Assembly (NCBI GenBank): GCA_019359015.1
Contig: JAHHID010000029.1
Location: 1 to 64,000, forward strand
Source of the DNA: Spirirestis rafaelensis WJT71-NPBG6
Lineage (GTDB): Bacteria; Cyanobacteriota; Cyanobacteriia; Cyanobacteriales; Nostocaceae
Length of the DNA: 64,000 nt
Reading direction: 5' to 3'
Under the pieces are notes generated by a model. It had not been told where the DNA came from, ran no database searches, and was given only the letters and a program-made list of their open reading frames with translations. Shown one piece after another: positions 1 to 7,608 of this stretch. Numbering within the stretch: position 1 is the first letter of the stretch; every line of letters begins with the position of its first letter. A program made the translations under genes and the position numbers.

Positions 1-103
1 ATCCTCGTCAAGAACTTTGAGAGAACTCTAGAAGACAGCGACTGCCAAGGTTAATCTTTGTTTTATTCGGCTGATGGTTAAGAGACTTGCAACCCCTTCT
101 TAG
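1..103 (+). pseudogene. IS5-like transposase, C-terminal remnant
   Basis: Frame 1 reads ILVKNFERTLE and then, after a one-base slip near base 34, frame 2 reads TATAKVNLCFIRLMVKRLATPS and a TAG at 101. The joined peptide looks like the C-terminal end of cyanobacterial IS5-group DDE transposases, which usually close with a VKNFERTL...INLCFIRLMLKRLA type tail. Only this tail is inside the window, so it is not possible to say whether the copy is broken elsewhere, but the frameshift makes it inactive as it stands. No terminal inverted repeat was recognised after it. Confidence 0.55.
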
Positions 104-181
104 ATCTCAAATCGGTTCTATAAAGCAGTCTTCGATCCACAATAGCGGTAGAAGAAGTTTAATCAAGGTAGGCATCAAGAA

Positions 182-2065
182 ATGATACGCTTAAAACTGT
201 GGCAATGGATCGCCTTAGCAACCCCGATCGCTTTCATCATCGCTTTCTTACTGATAGCAGCAGGTTTGCAAATCCACGAGTGGCATCTAAACTGGATTTG
301 GGGTGTGTTTACCCTGGTGTTTGTCGGTTGGCGATTCCTACTAGTAAAATGGACTCAACCGGAAATAAAACAGATAGAAGCGGTTGTAGCAGAGGTCAAC
401 AAAGAACTCGAATCTGTGTCAAACGATGCAAACACGCTTTCCGAAGCTGAAGCAGTACTGCAAAAAATTCTTATAGCTGCACAAAGCGATCGCCCAATTT
501 GGGAAGACTGGCAAACCTTTTGGCAACGATGTCAGGATTTAGTTGTGGCAGTTTCCCACATCTACCATCCGGAAGTCAAATATCCTCTGCTCAACATTTA
601 CGTTCCCCAAGCTTACGCGCTAATTCGGGGAACGCTGGATGATGTGGATCGGTGGATGCAGAAGTTATCCCCCGCGCTCAATCAAGTCACAATTGCACAA
701 GCATATCAAGCATATGAAGTATACCAGAAATTGGAACCATCTGCGCGTAAACTTATGCGGGCATTCAATTGGGCACAGTGGCTCTTAAACCCGGTGGCAG
801 CGGTGGCAAAAAAAGCCAGCCAAGGTTACAGTAACCGGGCAACTGAACAACTTTTGGGCAATTTGGGTCAAATGTTGCGAGAAACTGCCCTCAAAAGCTT
901 ATGTCAGCGAGCTGTAGCCCTTTACGGAGGTACGACGCTACCCGCTTCAGATTTGCCCACACCGACGCTACCAAAAGCGAAAACTCAAACTTTGCGAGAA
1001 ATTCTCAACGTTGCTGAACCCCCTGCCGCAGTTGAGCAAAAACCTGTCAATATTCTACTTGCAGGGCGAACCGGTTCGGGAAAAAGCAGCTTGATTAATA
1101 CGTTGTTTCAAGCCGAACTCGCTGCCGTCGATGTGTTACCCAGTACCGATCGCATTCAAAATTATCAATGGAAAAGCAAAACTGGCGAAGCTCTGACGCT
1201 TTGGGATACACCGGGTTATGAACAAGTCAACCGTACCGACTTTCGGGACTTGGTGCTGGATTATGCCAAAAATGCCGATTTACTGTTGTTAGTTACACCT
1301 GCTCTCGATCCATCCCTGCAAATGGATGTGGACTTTCTCGCAGATATGAAGGCAGGCATTACAGACTTACCAATGATTGCGGTTGTCACTCAGGTGGATC
1401 GTTTGCGTCCGATTCGCGAATGGGAACCACCTTATAATTGGGCTGAAGGCGATCGCCCAAAAGAAGTTGCGATTCGTCAAGCTACTCAATATCGCGCTCA
1501 ACTTCTGGGTGAATTCTGCGATTTAATTTTACCTGTCGTCACCAGTGATGTAAAAACAAATCGCGTTGCTTGGGGTGTGGACGCGCTATCGTTGGGATTG
1601 GTGGAAGCGATCGCTCCAGCCAAACAACTGCGTCTCGCTCGCTTTTTGCGTAACCTAGAAGCCCGTACCGTCGCTGCTGCCAAAATCATCGACCATTATA
1701 CCTTTCAAATGGCGACTACTCAAGGACTAACAACATTTCTCAAAAGTCCCGTCCTTCAGTTCATTTCCACCCTCTCAACCGGATCGCCAAATTTAGCATA
1801 TCTGCTAACAGAGAAAATTCCCGTAGAACAGTTACCTGTAGTAATTGGCAAATTGCAAATGGCTTATGAGCTTTTCTCGCTTTTGAGTACTGACAACACT
1901 AATTCACGCAAGTTTGATTTACTATCTTTGTGGTCGCTGCTGCTGGAAAATACCGCATCTAGTGAGCGTAACGCTTGGGCATTTGGTCACGCTTTGGTTG
2001 AATACTGGACTCAGAATTTGACAGTTGAACAACTGCGGCAGCGCTTTGAATATTATCTAATGTAG
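182..2065 (+). CDS. membrane-anchored GTPase family protein (Era/YeeP-like G domain)
   Basis: Predicted GTPase of 627 residues. Two hydrophobic segments near residues 9-30 and 37-56 should anchor the N-terminus in a membrane. A helical region follows to about residue 280. The G domain then shows the P-loop GRTGSGKSS (about 295-303), a G3 motif DTPGYE and a G4 motif TQVD. The C-terminal 130 residues are helical and not recognised. The family is a loosely annotated set of TRAFAC GTPases with membrane segments; substrate and partners are unknown. The ATG at 182 was chosen because it opens directly into the hydrophobic segment. The decamer aatagcggta lies 41 bases before the start and is shared with the haemagglutinin promoters. 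It stands alone, with no operon partner in the window. Confidence 0.75.
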   Translation: MIRLKLWQWIALATPIAFIIAFLLIAAGLQIHEWHLNWIWGVFTLVFVGWRFLLVKWTQPEIKQIEAVVAEVNKELESVSNDANTLSEAEAVLQKILIAAQSDRPIWEDWQTFWQRCQDLVVAVSHIYHPEVKYPLLNIYVPQAYALIRGTLDDVDRWMQKLSPALNQVTIAQAYQAYEVYQKLEPSARKLMRAFNWAQWLLNPVAAVAKKASQGYSNRATEQLLGNLGQMLRETALKSLCQRAVALYGGTTLPASDLPTPTLPKAKTQTLREILNVAEPPAAVEQKPVNILLAGRTGSGKSSLINTLFQAELAAVDVLPSTDRIQNYQWKSKTGEALTLWDTPGYEQVNRTDFRDLVLDYAKNADLLLLVTPALDPSLQMDVDFLADMKAGITDLPMIAVVTQVDRLRPIREWEPPYNWAEGDRPKEVAIRQATQYRAQLLGEFCDLILPVVTSDVKTNRVAWGVDALSLGLVEAIAPAKQLRLARFLRNLEARTVAAAKIIDHYTFQMATTQGLTTFLKSPVLQFISTLSTGSPNLAYLLTEKIPVEQLPVVIGKLQMAYELFSLLSTDNTNSRKFDLLSLWSLLLENTASSERNAWAFGHALVEYWTQNLTVEQLRQRFEYYLM

Positions 2066-2699
2066 GTGCGTTTCATGTAAAAGTCACAGATAATCGTTTC
2101 ATCACTCTCGAAAAAGAATAATCGAAGCCAAACGCTGGAACTTCGATGTAGTTAAGGTTTGATATCAAATCCGATCTTCATCGGAATTATATATTTTTGA
2201 AACGCAACACAAGCGCGGAAGCTTCCGCAGTCGTGTCGCAGAGTTTTTGAGCGTAAAATATCGAATCACTCCGACGCAAGCGGAAATAATATGAAACCTT
2301 CTTTTTTATTAGAAACTAAAAAATGTATAAATCAAAGTCCTATAATCTTTTCAAGGACTGTTATCTCCTATACTTTTATAGCATAGACGTTTTTTACATC
2401 TATCTTTAGATATAAAATATAATTTTCTTTTTATAAGTATTTAATAATCAAATTCGGTGACAATAGCGGTATAGTCAAGAGAAGGCTAAAAATTGGATTT
2501 TATTGTCGATGAAATAGCGTTTGCTCCAATTGAGTTGGTAAGCGCTTAGTACTGCTGTTTATTTCAATTTGATATTAGATGAAATGCTCTTTTGTTAATT
2601 CTTTGTGACTTAACAGGGAGATACTAGCATTATCAGAGGATAAACGGCAGCTACGAATATGAGAAAAAAACTTAAGTGTGTCTACCAAAAAGATAAATC
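2066..2699. other. AT-rich intergenic region with remnants of palindromic repeats
   Basis: This 634-base gap has no convincing ORF. Around 2205-2250 it carries GC-rich short palindromic scraps (agcgcggaagcttccgc) like those elsewhere in the window. The remainder is very AT-rich and holds the shared promoter-like motif at 2462-2477. Confidence 0.5.
2462..2477 (+). promoter_or_regulatory. shared promoter-like motif aatagcggtatagtca, copy 1
   Basis: The 16-mer aatagcggtatagtca is identical to bases 10221-10236, just upstream of the second haemagglutinin locus. It contains TATAGT, a plausible -10 hexamer. It lies 223 bases before the ATG of the small secreted protein and upstream of the intact haemagglutinin gene, which would imply a long 5' leader. 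That it is a promoter is inference; the identity of the two copies is seen directly. Confidence 0.45.
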
Positions 2700-3029
2700 A
2701 TGAAACGCAGAATTTCTCTTGTTATCGCTTTATTTGTATCATTTTTGTTGATGTTTAGCCCAATTGCTGGGGCTGATGAAACAAAACTTCCTGATGAAAC
2801 AAAACTTCCTACTGTTACCACATCCGAACCGATTGAGATAGAAGTCGCTAAAATCCCGCAAGATACAAACAAAGCAGATTCACCACCACAAGAAAAGGTT
2901 GAAGTTCCGGTTATTGACTATAAATCGAAACCCAGGGGACCGTGCGTTCAGTGTCCAGATGGCGGCTGGGGATATTGGAGAAATGTAGGAGAAAATAGGA
3001 TGCATTGTTTTGCAGTCTGTGAGGAGTAA
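2700..3029 (+). CDS. small secreted Cys-rich protein, unknown function
   Basis: A 109-residue protein with a clear Sec signal peptide (MKRRISLVIALFVSFLLMFSPIAGA, likely cleavage at ADE). The mature part starts with a duplicated hexapeptide, DETKLP-DETKLP, produced by an 18-base direct repeat, continues with an acidic/proline-rich linker, and ends in a compact domain with four cysteines (CVQCPDGGWGYW...HCFAVCEE), suitable for two disulfides or metal binding. No family was recognised. It is 113 bases upstream of the haemagglutinin-type gene and on the same strand, so it could be a partner or processing factor of that protein; a 13-bp inverted repeat separates them. The ribosome-binding site is weak, so the start rests on the signal peptide. 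Confidence 0.6.
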   Translation: MKRRISLVIALFVSFLLMFSPIAGADETKLPDETKLPTVTTSEPIEIEVAKIPQDTNKADSPPQEKVEVPVIDYKSKPRGPCVQCPDGGWGYWRNVGENRMHCFAVCEE

Positions 3030-3044
3030 AATAACTCAATGATA

Positions 3045-3094
3045 AACTAGGCAAAAGCAGATAAACAGTGTTTTGAGAAAACTTTTGCCTAGTT
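3045..3094 (+). promoter_or_regulatory. 13-bp perfect inverted repeat between small secreted gene and haemagglutinin
   Basis: Arms aactaggcaaaag (3045-3057) and cttttgcctagtt (3082-3094) are perfect complements around a 24-base loop. No U-run follows, so it is not a standard intrinsic terminator. It could stabilise the 3' end of the upstream message, attenuate read-through into the haemagglutinin gene, or bind a regulator. Confidence 0.45.
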
Positions 3095-3142
3095 AACTAT
3101 AAAGAGGTAATTTGTACTGAATTTCATTTTTCTTAAGGATTT

Positions 3143-5623
3143 ATGAGAAAGCGGACTAACTGTTTGTGGATTGCTGGTTTAGGGTTTTTATGCTTTCTAA
3201 CCAAAACCGATGTGATTCAAGCACAAATTACCTCAGATGGAACTTTATCTACTGAGGTTTCAAACAACAATAATCTCGACTTCACGATTACTAATGGAAA
3301 TCGAGTTGGAAACAATCTTTTTCATAGTTTTAGAGAATTGTCTGTACCCACAGGTGGATCGGCTTCCTTTAGTAATAACTTGGATGTTCAAAATATCATT
3401 AGCCGGGTGACGGGTGGCTCAATCTCTAATATAGATGGCTTACTCAAAACTAACGGCTCTGCTAATCTTTTTCTGATTAATCCCAATGGGATTATCTTTG
3501 GTCAAAATGCTTCGTTAAATATAAATGGCTCTTTCGTCACGAGTACAGCCAGTAATCTCATCTTTGCTGATGGCACACAATTTAGTGCTACTAATCTCCA
3601 AACACCACCATTACTAACTGTAAGTGTTCCCATAGGTTTGCAATTTGGGCAAATTGCTCAACCGATTCAAATTGAGGGGTCTACGCTACAAGTTATGCCT
3701 GGTAAAACCTTGGCTCTATTGGGTGGTGATGTATTAATAAAGGATGCCAGACTGCGAGCACCAGCAGGACGAATTGACTTAGGGAGTGTTGCCCCTAACA
3801 GTCTCGTCAGCCTGAATCCAATTTCCGAAGGCTGGGCATTTGGATATGAAGGGGTGCAGAACTTCCAAGATATTCAAGTATCCCAAAGAGCTTCTATTGA
3901 TACAAGTGGTGAAGGCAATGGGGCTATTCAGTTACGTGGCAGAAAAATTGCGATCGCTGACGATTCACAAGTAGTGGGGGTGACTACGGGACAGAAACGA
4001 GGTCAACCTCTGGTAATCAAAGCATCTGAATCTGTAGAAGTAAGTAACAGCCAGTTAGCTACTGGGACTTTGGGAAGCGGAGCAGCGAGTGACATAAAAA
4101 TTGAAACGAAACGGTTGATTGTTCGTCGTAGTGGATTAGTTGATGCGTCTAGCGATGGTTCTGGAGCGGGAGGGAATATAACAGTAAATGCTTCTGAATC
4201 AGTGCAGTTACTGGGTGAAGGATATAATACAAGCTTAGGGACTCAGAGTCTCGGTACTAACAATGATGCTGGGGATGCTGGAACAGTGAACATTTCCACC
4301 GGTAAATTGATTCTCCGTGATGGAGGGCGAATATTAACTAGTACCCGTGGTGCAGGTAATGCAGGGACTTTGAGAATAGATGCCTCTGAATCTGTAGAAG
4401 CCAGCGGTCGATCCGTACTAGATAGGAATTTACCTAGTGGTCTGGTTGCTGAGACCAGAAACCGGAGGACACCGGGAATAGCCACTGGCAACGGAGGGGA
4501 CTTAATAGTCAACACACAGCGTTTGCTTGTCCAAGACGGTGCAAGCATTTCAACTGCTGCTATTAACGGTAGTACAGGTCAGGCAGGGAGGTTAGATATA
4601 AATGCCTCCAATTCTGTAACAGTGACTGGCATCGGCATCGGTGGTAATGGTCAGATTGTTCCCAGTACCTTGCTAGCTACAAGCGAGGGTTTTGGTAGTG
4701 CAGGCGATTTGAGAATTAATACCAACAAATTGACTGTCCGGGATGGGGCAGCAGTTAGTGTGGCTAGTACTGGCTCAGGGAGGGCAGGCAACTTAGAGAT
4801 TACCTCTGGTGTCTTGTTGCTAGACAGTCAAGGAAAACTCACGGCTGAAACCACAGCAGGAGAGGGAAATATCAACCTCCGCTCTGTTAATTTATTAATA
4901 TTGCGCCGAGGCAGTGCTATCACCACCAACGCCACAGGCAATAATATCACAGGCGGCAACATCAACATCGATGCCAAAAATGGTTTCATCGTCGCCGTCC
5001 CTGCCGAAAATAGCGATATCAGTGCCAATTCTGCTGATTTTCGCGGCGGAAATGTAACTATCAATGCCTCTGGTATTTTTGGTACTCAGTTCCGGGATGC
5101 TCCCACTCAAGAAAGTGACATTACGGCTACTGGGGCAAATCCTTCCTTAAGTGGGAATGTGCAAATTAACACACCCAATCTAGACCCCACCTCTGGATTA
5201 GTAGAATTATCCAGCGATCTTGTTGACCAAAGTCGTTTAATTGCCCAAGGTTGCCCAGCAAGTCAAGGCAATGTATTTATAGTTACCGGACGTGGGGGTT
5301 TACCACCTTTACCAAGTCAAGCACTGCGTAGTAATCAGACTGCAACTGTCGATTGGGTGACGCAGGGGAGCCAGCGCCGTGCGGAGGTCACGAACGTTGT
5401 TCGCGCAGCGTCTCTGACAGGAGAGGCGACTGGCGTGGAGACGAGCAGAGGGGGAGAGAGGGAGCGGGGGAGAATAGCTAAAGTAAGTGGCTCCAAGTTA
5501 CCAAATCAAATTGTGCCAGCTACTGGTTGGGTAATTAACGACAAAGGGGACGTGACGTTGATAGCCTCTGTTGCTAACAGTATGCCTCAAAGCTTAACCC
5601 CAAGTACTTGCCCTGCATTTTAG
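3143..5623 (+). CDS. filamentous haemagglutinin-type secreted protein (TPS domain, beta-helix)
   Basis: An 826-residue exoprotein. After an N-terminal signal (about 1-28) comes the haemagglutination activity/TPS domain that in type Vb secretion is recognised by a TpsB outer-membrane pore: [33 protein letters not shown], and the hallmark NPNGIIFG (about residues 112-119). The rest is a long run of Gly/Asn/Ser-rich beta-helix repeats (NITVNASESV, GDLRINTNKLTVRDGA) as in cyanobacterial S-layer-like adhesins. The C-terminal end DKGDVTLIAS reappears in the neighbouring pseudogene. Residues of about 738-778 are encoded by an inserted dispersed repeat. The TpsB partner is not in the window. The ATG at 3143 is supported by the signal peptide. 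Confidence 0.85.
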   Translation: MRKRTNCLWIAGLGFLCFLTKTDVIQAQITSDGTLSTEVSNNNNLDFTITNGNRVGNNLFHSFRELSVPTGGSASFSNNLDVQNIISRVTGGSISNIDGLLKTNGSANLFLINPNGIIFGQNASLNINGSFVTSTASNLIFADGTQFSATNLQTPPLLTVSVPIGLQFGQIAQPIQIEGSTLQVMPGKTLALLGGDVLIKDARLRAPAGRIDLGSVAPNSLVSLNPISEGWAFGYEGVQNFQDIQVSQRASIDTSGEGNGAIQLRGRKIAIADDSQVVGVTTGQKRGQPLVIKASESVEVSNSQLATGTLGSGAASDIKIETKRLIVRRSGLVDASSDGSGAGGNITVNASESVQLLGEGYNTSLGTQSLGTNNDAGDAGTVNISTGKLILRDGGRILTSTRGAGNAGTLRIDASESVEASGRSVLDRNLPSGLVAETRNRRTPGIATGNGGDLIVNTQRLLVQDGASISTAAINGSTGQAGRLDINASNSVTVTGIGIGGNGQIVPSTLLATSEGFGSAGDLRINTNKLTVRDGAAVSVASTGSGRAGNLEITSGVLLLDSQGKLTAETTAGEGNINLRSVNLLILRRGSAITTNATGNNITGGNINIDAKNGFIVAVPAENSDISANSADFRGGNVTINASGIFGTQFRDAPTQESDITATGANPSLSGNVQINTPNLDPTSGLVELSSDLVDQSRLIAQGCPASQGNVFIVTGRGGLPPLPSQALRSNQTATVDWVTQGSQRRAEVTNVVRAASLTGEATGVETSRGGERERGRIAKVSGSKLPNQIVPATGWVINDKGDVTLIASVANSMPQSLTPSTCPAF
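5353..5480 (+). repeat. dispersed repeat inserted in frame within the haemagglutinin gene
   Basis: This stretch is GC-rich and unlike the flanking coding sequence. It contains ttcgcgcagcgtctctgac, the reverse complement of the gacgctgcgcgaacg element at 48070, followed by a purine-rich gggggagagagggagcggggg tract. It encodes an Arg/Gly-rich segment (RGGERERGR) near the C-terminus without breaking the frame. Confidence 0.6.
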
Positions 5624-5866
5624 TGGCACTTGGTATTGCAATTATTATTAGCTCCGATACTTCTTGTTGCGTAAATTGATGCAAAATAGGGTAAAAATCG
5701 ATACAAAATGCTTATGGCATCAATCTTGCGACAGAGAGACTATAGACAGATGAACTTGTATTGTAATGAGAAGAACATATTGGGGAAATTGACTCTAACA
5801 AATCGAACTTTTCGCGGATAAGTCGGTATTTTTACTCAGAAAAACAGAATTTTGGAATAATAATAG
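5624..5866. other. intergenic region before the oxidoreductase operon
   Basis: 243 bases of AT-rich sequence that must hold the promoter for the three oxidoreductase genes. No repeat or convincing -35/-10 pair was picked out. Confidence 0.4.
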
Positions 5867-6481
5867 ATGAAGCTGAGACTTAGACGCCGCAGGTTTGGTC
5901 AATTGATGATTGTCAGTACAGTAGCAGCTGCGATCGCTAATTTTGGAAGGAGGATAACTATGGCACAAGCTCCAATCAAAGCTCCCAACCTAACACCGCA
6001 AACATCGGCATCAGATACTATCAACGTGACGCTGCGAGTCAACGGTGCAGCACACACTTTGCAAATTGAACCGCGTGTGACTCTACTTGATGCCCTACGA
6101 GAATACATCGGTCTGACTGGTAGTAAAAAAGGTTGTGACCACGGACAATGCGGTGCTTGCACTGTGCTGGCTAACGGACGCAGAATTAATTCTTGTTTGT
6201 CGCTAGCTGTAATGTACGATGACGTTGAAATTACCACGATTGAAGGACTAGCTCGCGGTGATGAACTTCACCCGGTACAAGCAGCATTTATCAAGCACGA
6301 TGGTTTTCAATGCGGTTATTGCACACCGGGTCAAATTATGTCCGCTGTGGCTCTTTTAAAAGAAGGATGCCCAACATCCGATGAAGGCATTAGAGAGTGT
6401 ATGAGTGGCAATATTTGCCGTTGCGGTGCCTATCCTGGTATCGTGGCTGCTGTGCAAGAAGTTCGCGCTTCTCAGGGATAG
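5867..6481 (+). CDS. Tat-exported (2Fe-2S)-binding subunit of aldehyde oxidoreductase (PaoA/YagT-like)
   Basis: Small iron-sulphur subunit (204 residues) of a xanthine-oxidase-family molybdoenzyme. The N-terminus RRRRFGQLMIVSTVAAAI is a twin-arginine export signal, so the complex is probably periplasmic, as for E. coli PaoABC. A plant-type [2Fe-2S] domain follows (GCDHGQCGACTVL plus a fourth Cys at NSC, about residues 88-110), then the helical [2Fe-2S] domain with CGYC (about 149-152) and CRC (about 184-186). It passes electrons from the molybdenum subunit to the FAD subunit. First gene of a three-gene operon in the usual small-medium-large order; 143 bases of tandem repeat separate it from the next gene. 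Confidence 0.85.
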   Translation: MKLRLRRRRFGQLMIVSTVAAAIANFGRRITMAQAPIKAPNLTPQTSASDTINVTLRVNGAAHTLQIEPRVTLLDALREYIGLTGSKKGCDHGQCGACTVLANGRRINSCLSLAVMYDDVEITTIEGLARGDELHPVQAAFIKHDGFQCGYCTPGQIMSAVALLKEGCPTSDEGIRECMSGNICRCGAYPGIVAAVQEVRASQG

Positions 6482-6606
6482 GGTGCAGGGGGACAGGGGG
6501 ACAGGGGGACAGGGGGACAGGGGGACAGGGGGGAAATTCCTCCTCCTTGTCTTCCCCCTCCTCCACTCCTCCACTCCTCAAATTCCCCATTCCCCATTCC
6601 AAGCTG
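6482..6606 (+). repeat. low-complexity (gggggacag)n tandem repeat and C-rich tract
   Basis: From about 6485 to 6530 a 9-base unit, gggggacag, is repeated five or more times, followed by pyrimidine-rich sequence (cctcctccactcctccactcc). The G-rich and C-rich halves can pair in one transcript. It lies inside the oxidoreductase operon between subunit genes 1 and 2 and could modulate translation; the same purine-rich repeat type occurs at 21260, 31690, 52960 and 60430. Confidence 0.7.
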
Positions 6607-6624
6607 TTGTCAAAGGAATTAAAT

Positions 6625-7608
6625 ATGAAACCATTTGCCTACACCCGCGCTACAGAAGAACGTGCAGCTATTCAAACGGTTGCAAGTAACACAGAAGCAA
6701 AGTTCATCGCAGGTGGAACTAACTTGCTTGATTTGATGAAGGGAGGTGTCACGCAACCTTCACAGCTTGTTGATATTACGCGATTGCCATTAACAAAGAT
6801 TGAGGTGATATCAGGTGGGGTGCGAATTGGTGCGCTGGCAAAAAACAGCGATGTGGCAAATAATCAACTGATTAAAGAGAGATATCCCTTACTTTCCCAA
6901 GCCTTTCTTGCAGGTGCATCAGCACAACTGCGTAACATGGCAAGCGTGGGTGGAAACTTGCTGCAAAGAACGCGCTGCTACTACTTCACCGATACGTCGA
7001 TGCCTTGCAATAAACGCCAACCCGGTTCTGGTTGTGCCGCAATTGAAGGGTATAATCGCATTCACGCCATCTTGGGTGCAAGTGACAAATGTATTGCCAC
7101 TCATCCTTCTGATATGTGTGTGGCATTGGCAGCGCTGGATGCAACGATTCGCATTCAAGGAGCGAACGGGATACGTACAATTCCCATCGCCGAGTTTCAT
7201 CGTTTACCAGGTGACACACCAGAAATTGATACTGTGCTGCAACAAGGTGAGTTGATTGTCGCTGTTGATTTGCCAAATTCAAACTTTGCAAGACGATCGC
7301 ATTATCTCAAAGTACGCGATCGCGCTTCTTATGCTTTTGCTTTGGTTTCCGTTGCCGCAGCTCTGGATATTGACAACGGTATCATCAAAGCGGCGCGAGT
7401 AGCAATGGGTGGTGTTGCACACAAACCTTGGCGATCGCTCGAAGCGGAGAAAATTCTAATTGGTGCGAAACCGAACGAAGAGACATTTGCCGCAGCAGCA
7501 GCAGCAAGTGTGCGAGAAGCAAAGCCGCAAAAGTACAACAAATTCAAAGTGGAAATGGCAAAACGGGCAATTGTCCGCGCACTTACGACTGTAGGAGAAA
7601 TGGCATGA
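6625..7608 (+). CDS. FAD-binding subunit of aldehyde oxidoreductase, with extra 4Fe-4S-type Cys insert (PaoB/YagS-like)
   Basis: Medium subunit (327 residues). The frame is open from 6397, but the ATG at 6625 has a good Shine-Dalgarno (aaaggaatt) and begins with MKPFAYTRA, the family's usual opening. The FAD-binding PCMH domain shows AGGTNLLDLMK (about residues 32-42) and SVGGNLLQRTRC (about 105-116). An inserted loop with Cys at about 116, 127 and 136 and two more at about 155-163 matches the additional [4Fe-4S] cluster described for E. coli PaoB and absent from ordinary CO-dehydrogenase medium subunits. The C-terminal CO-dehydrogenase flavoprotein domain is complete. Its stop overlaps the next start (ATGA), indicating translational coupling. 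Confidence 0.85.
   Translation: MKPFAYTRATEERAAIQTVASNTEAKFIAGGTNLLDLMKGGVTQPSQLVDITRLPLTKIEVISGGVRIGALAKNSDVANNQLIKERYPLLSQAFLAGASAQLRNMASVGGNLLQRTRCYYFTDTSMPCNKRQPGSGCAAIEGYNRIHAILGASDKCIATHPSDMCVALAALDATIRIQGANGIRTIPIAEFHRLPGDTPEIDTVLQQGELIVAVDLPNSNFARRSHYLKVRDRASYAFALVSVAAALDIDNGIIKAARVAMGGVAHKPWRSLEAEKILIGAKPNEETFAAAAAASVREAKPQKYNKFKVEMAKRAIVRALTTVGEMA

Noticed and set aside
6397-6624. N-terminal extension of the FAD subunit
   Set aside because: These codons overlap the Fe-S subunit gene and a tandem repeat (Gly/Thr/Gln-rich peptide). The ATG at 6625 with a good Shine-Dalgarno matches the family.
7428-7604. N-terminal extension of the Mo subunit
   Set aside because: It is a shadow of the FAD subunit gene; the ATGA overlap at 7605 gives the normal start.
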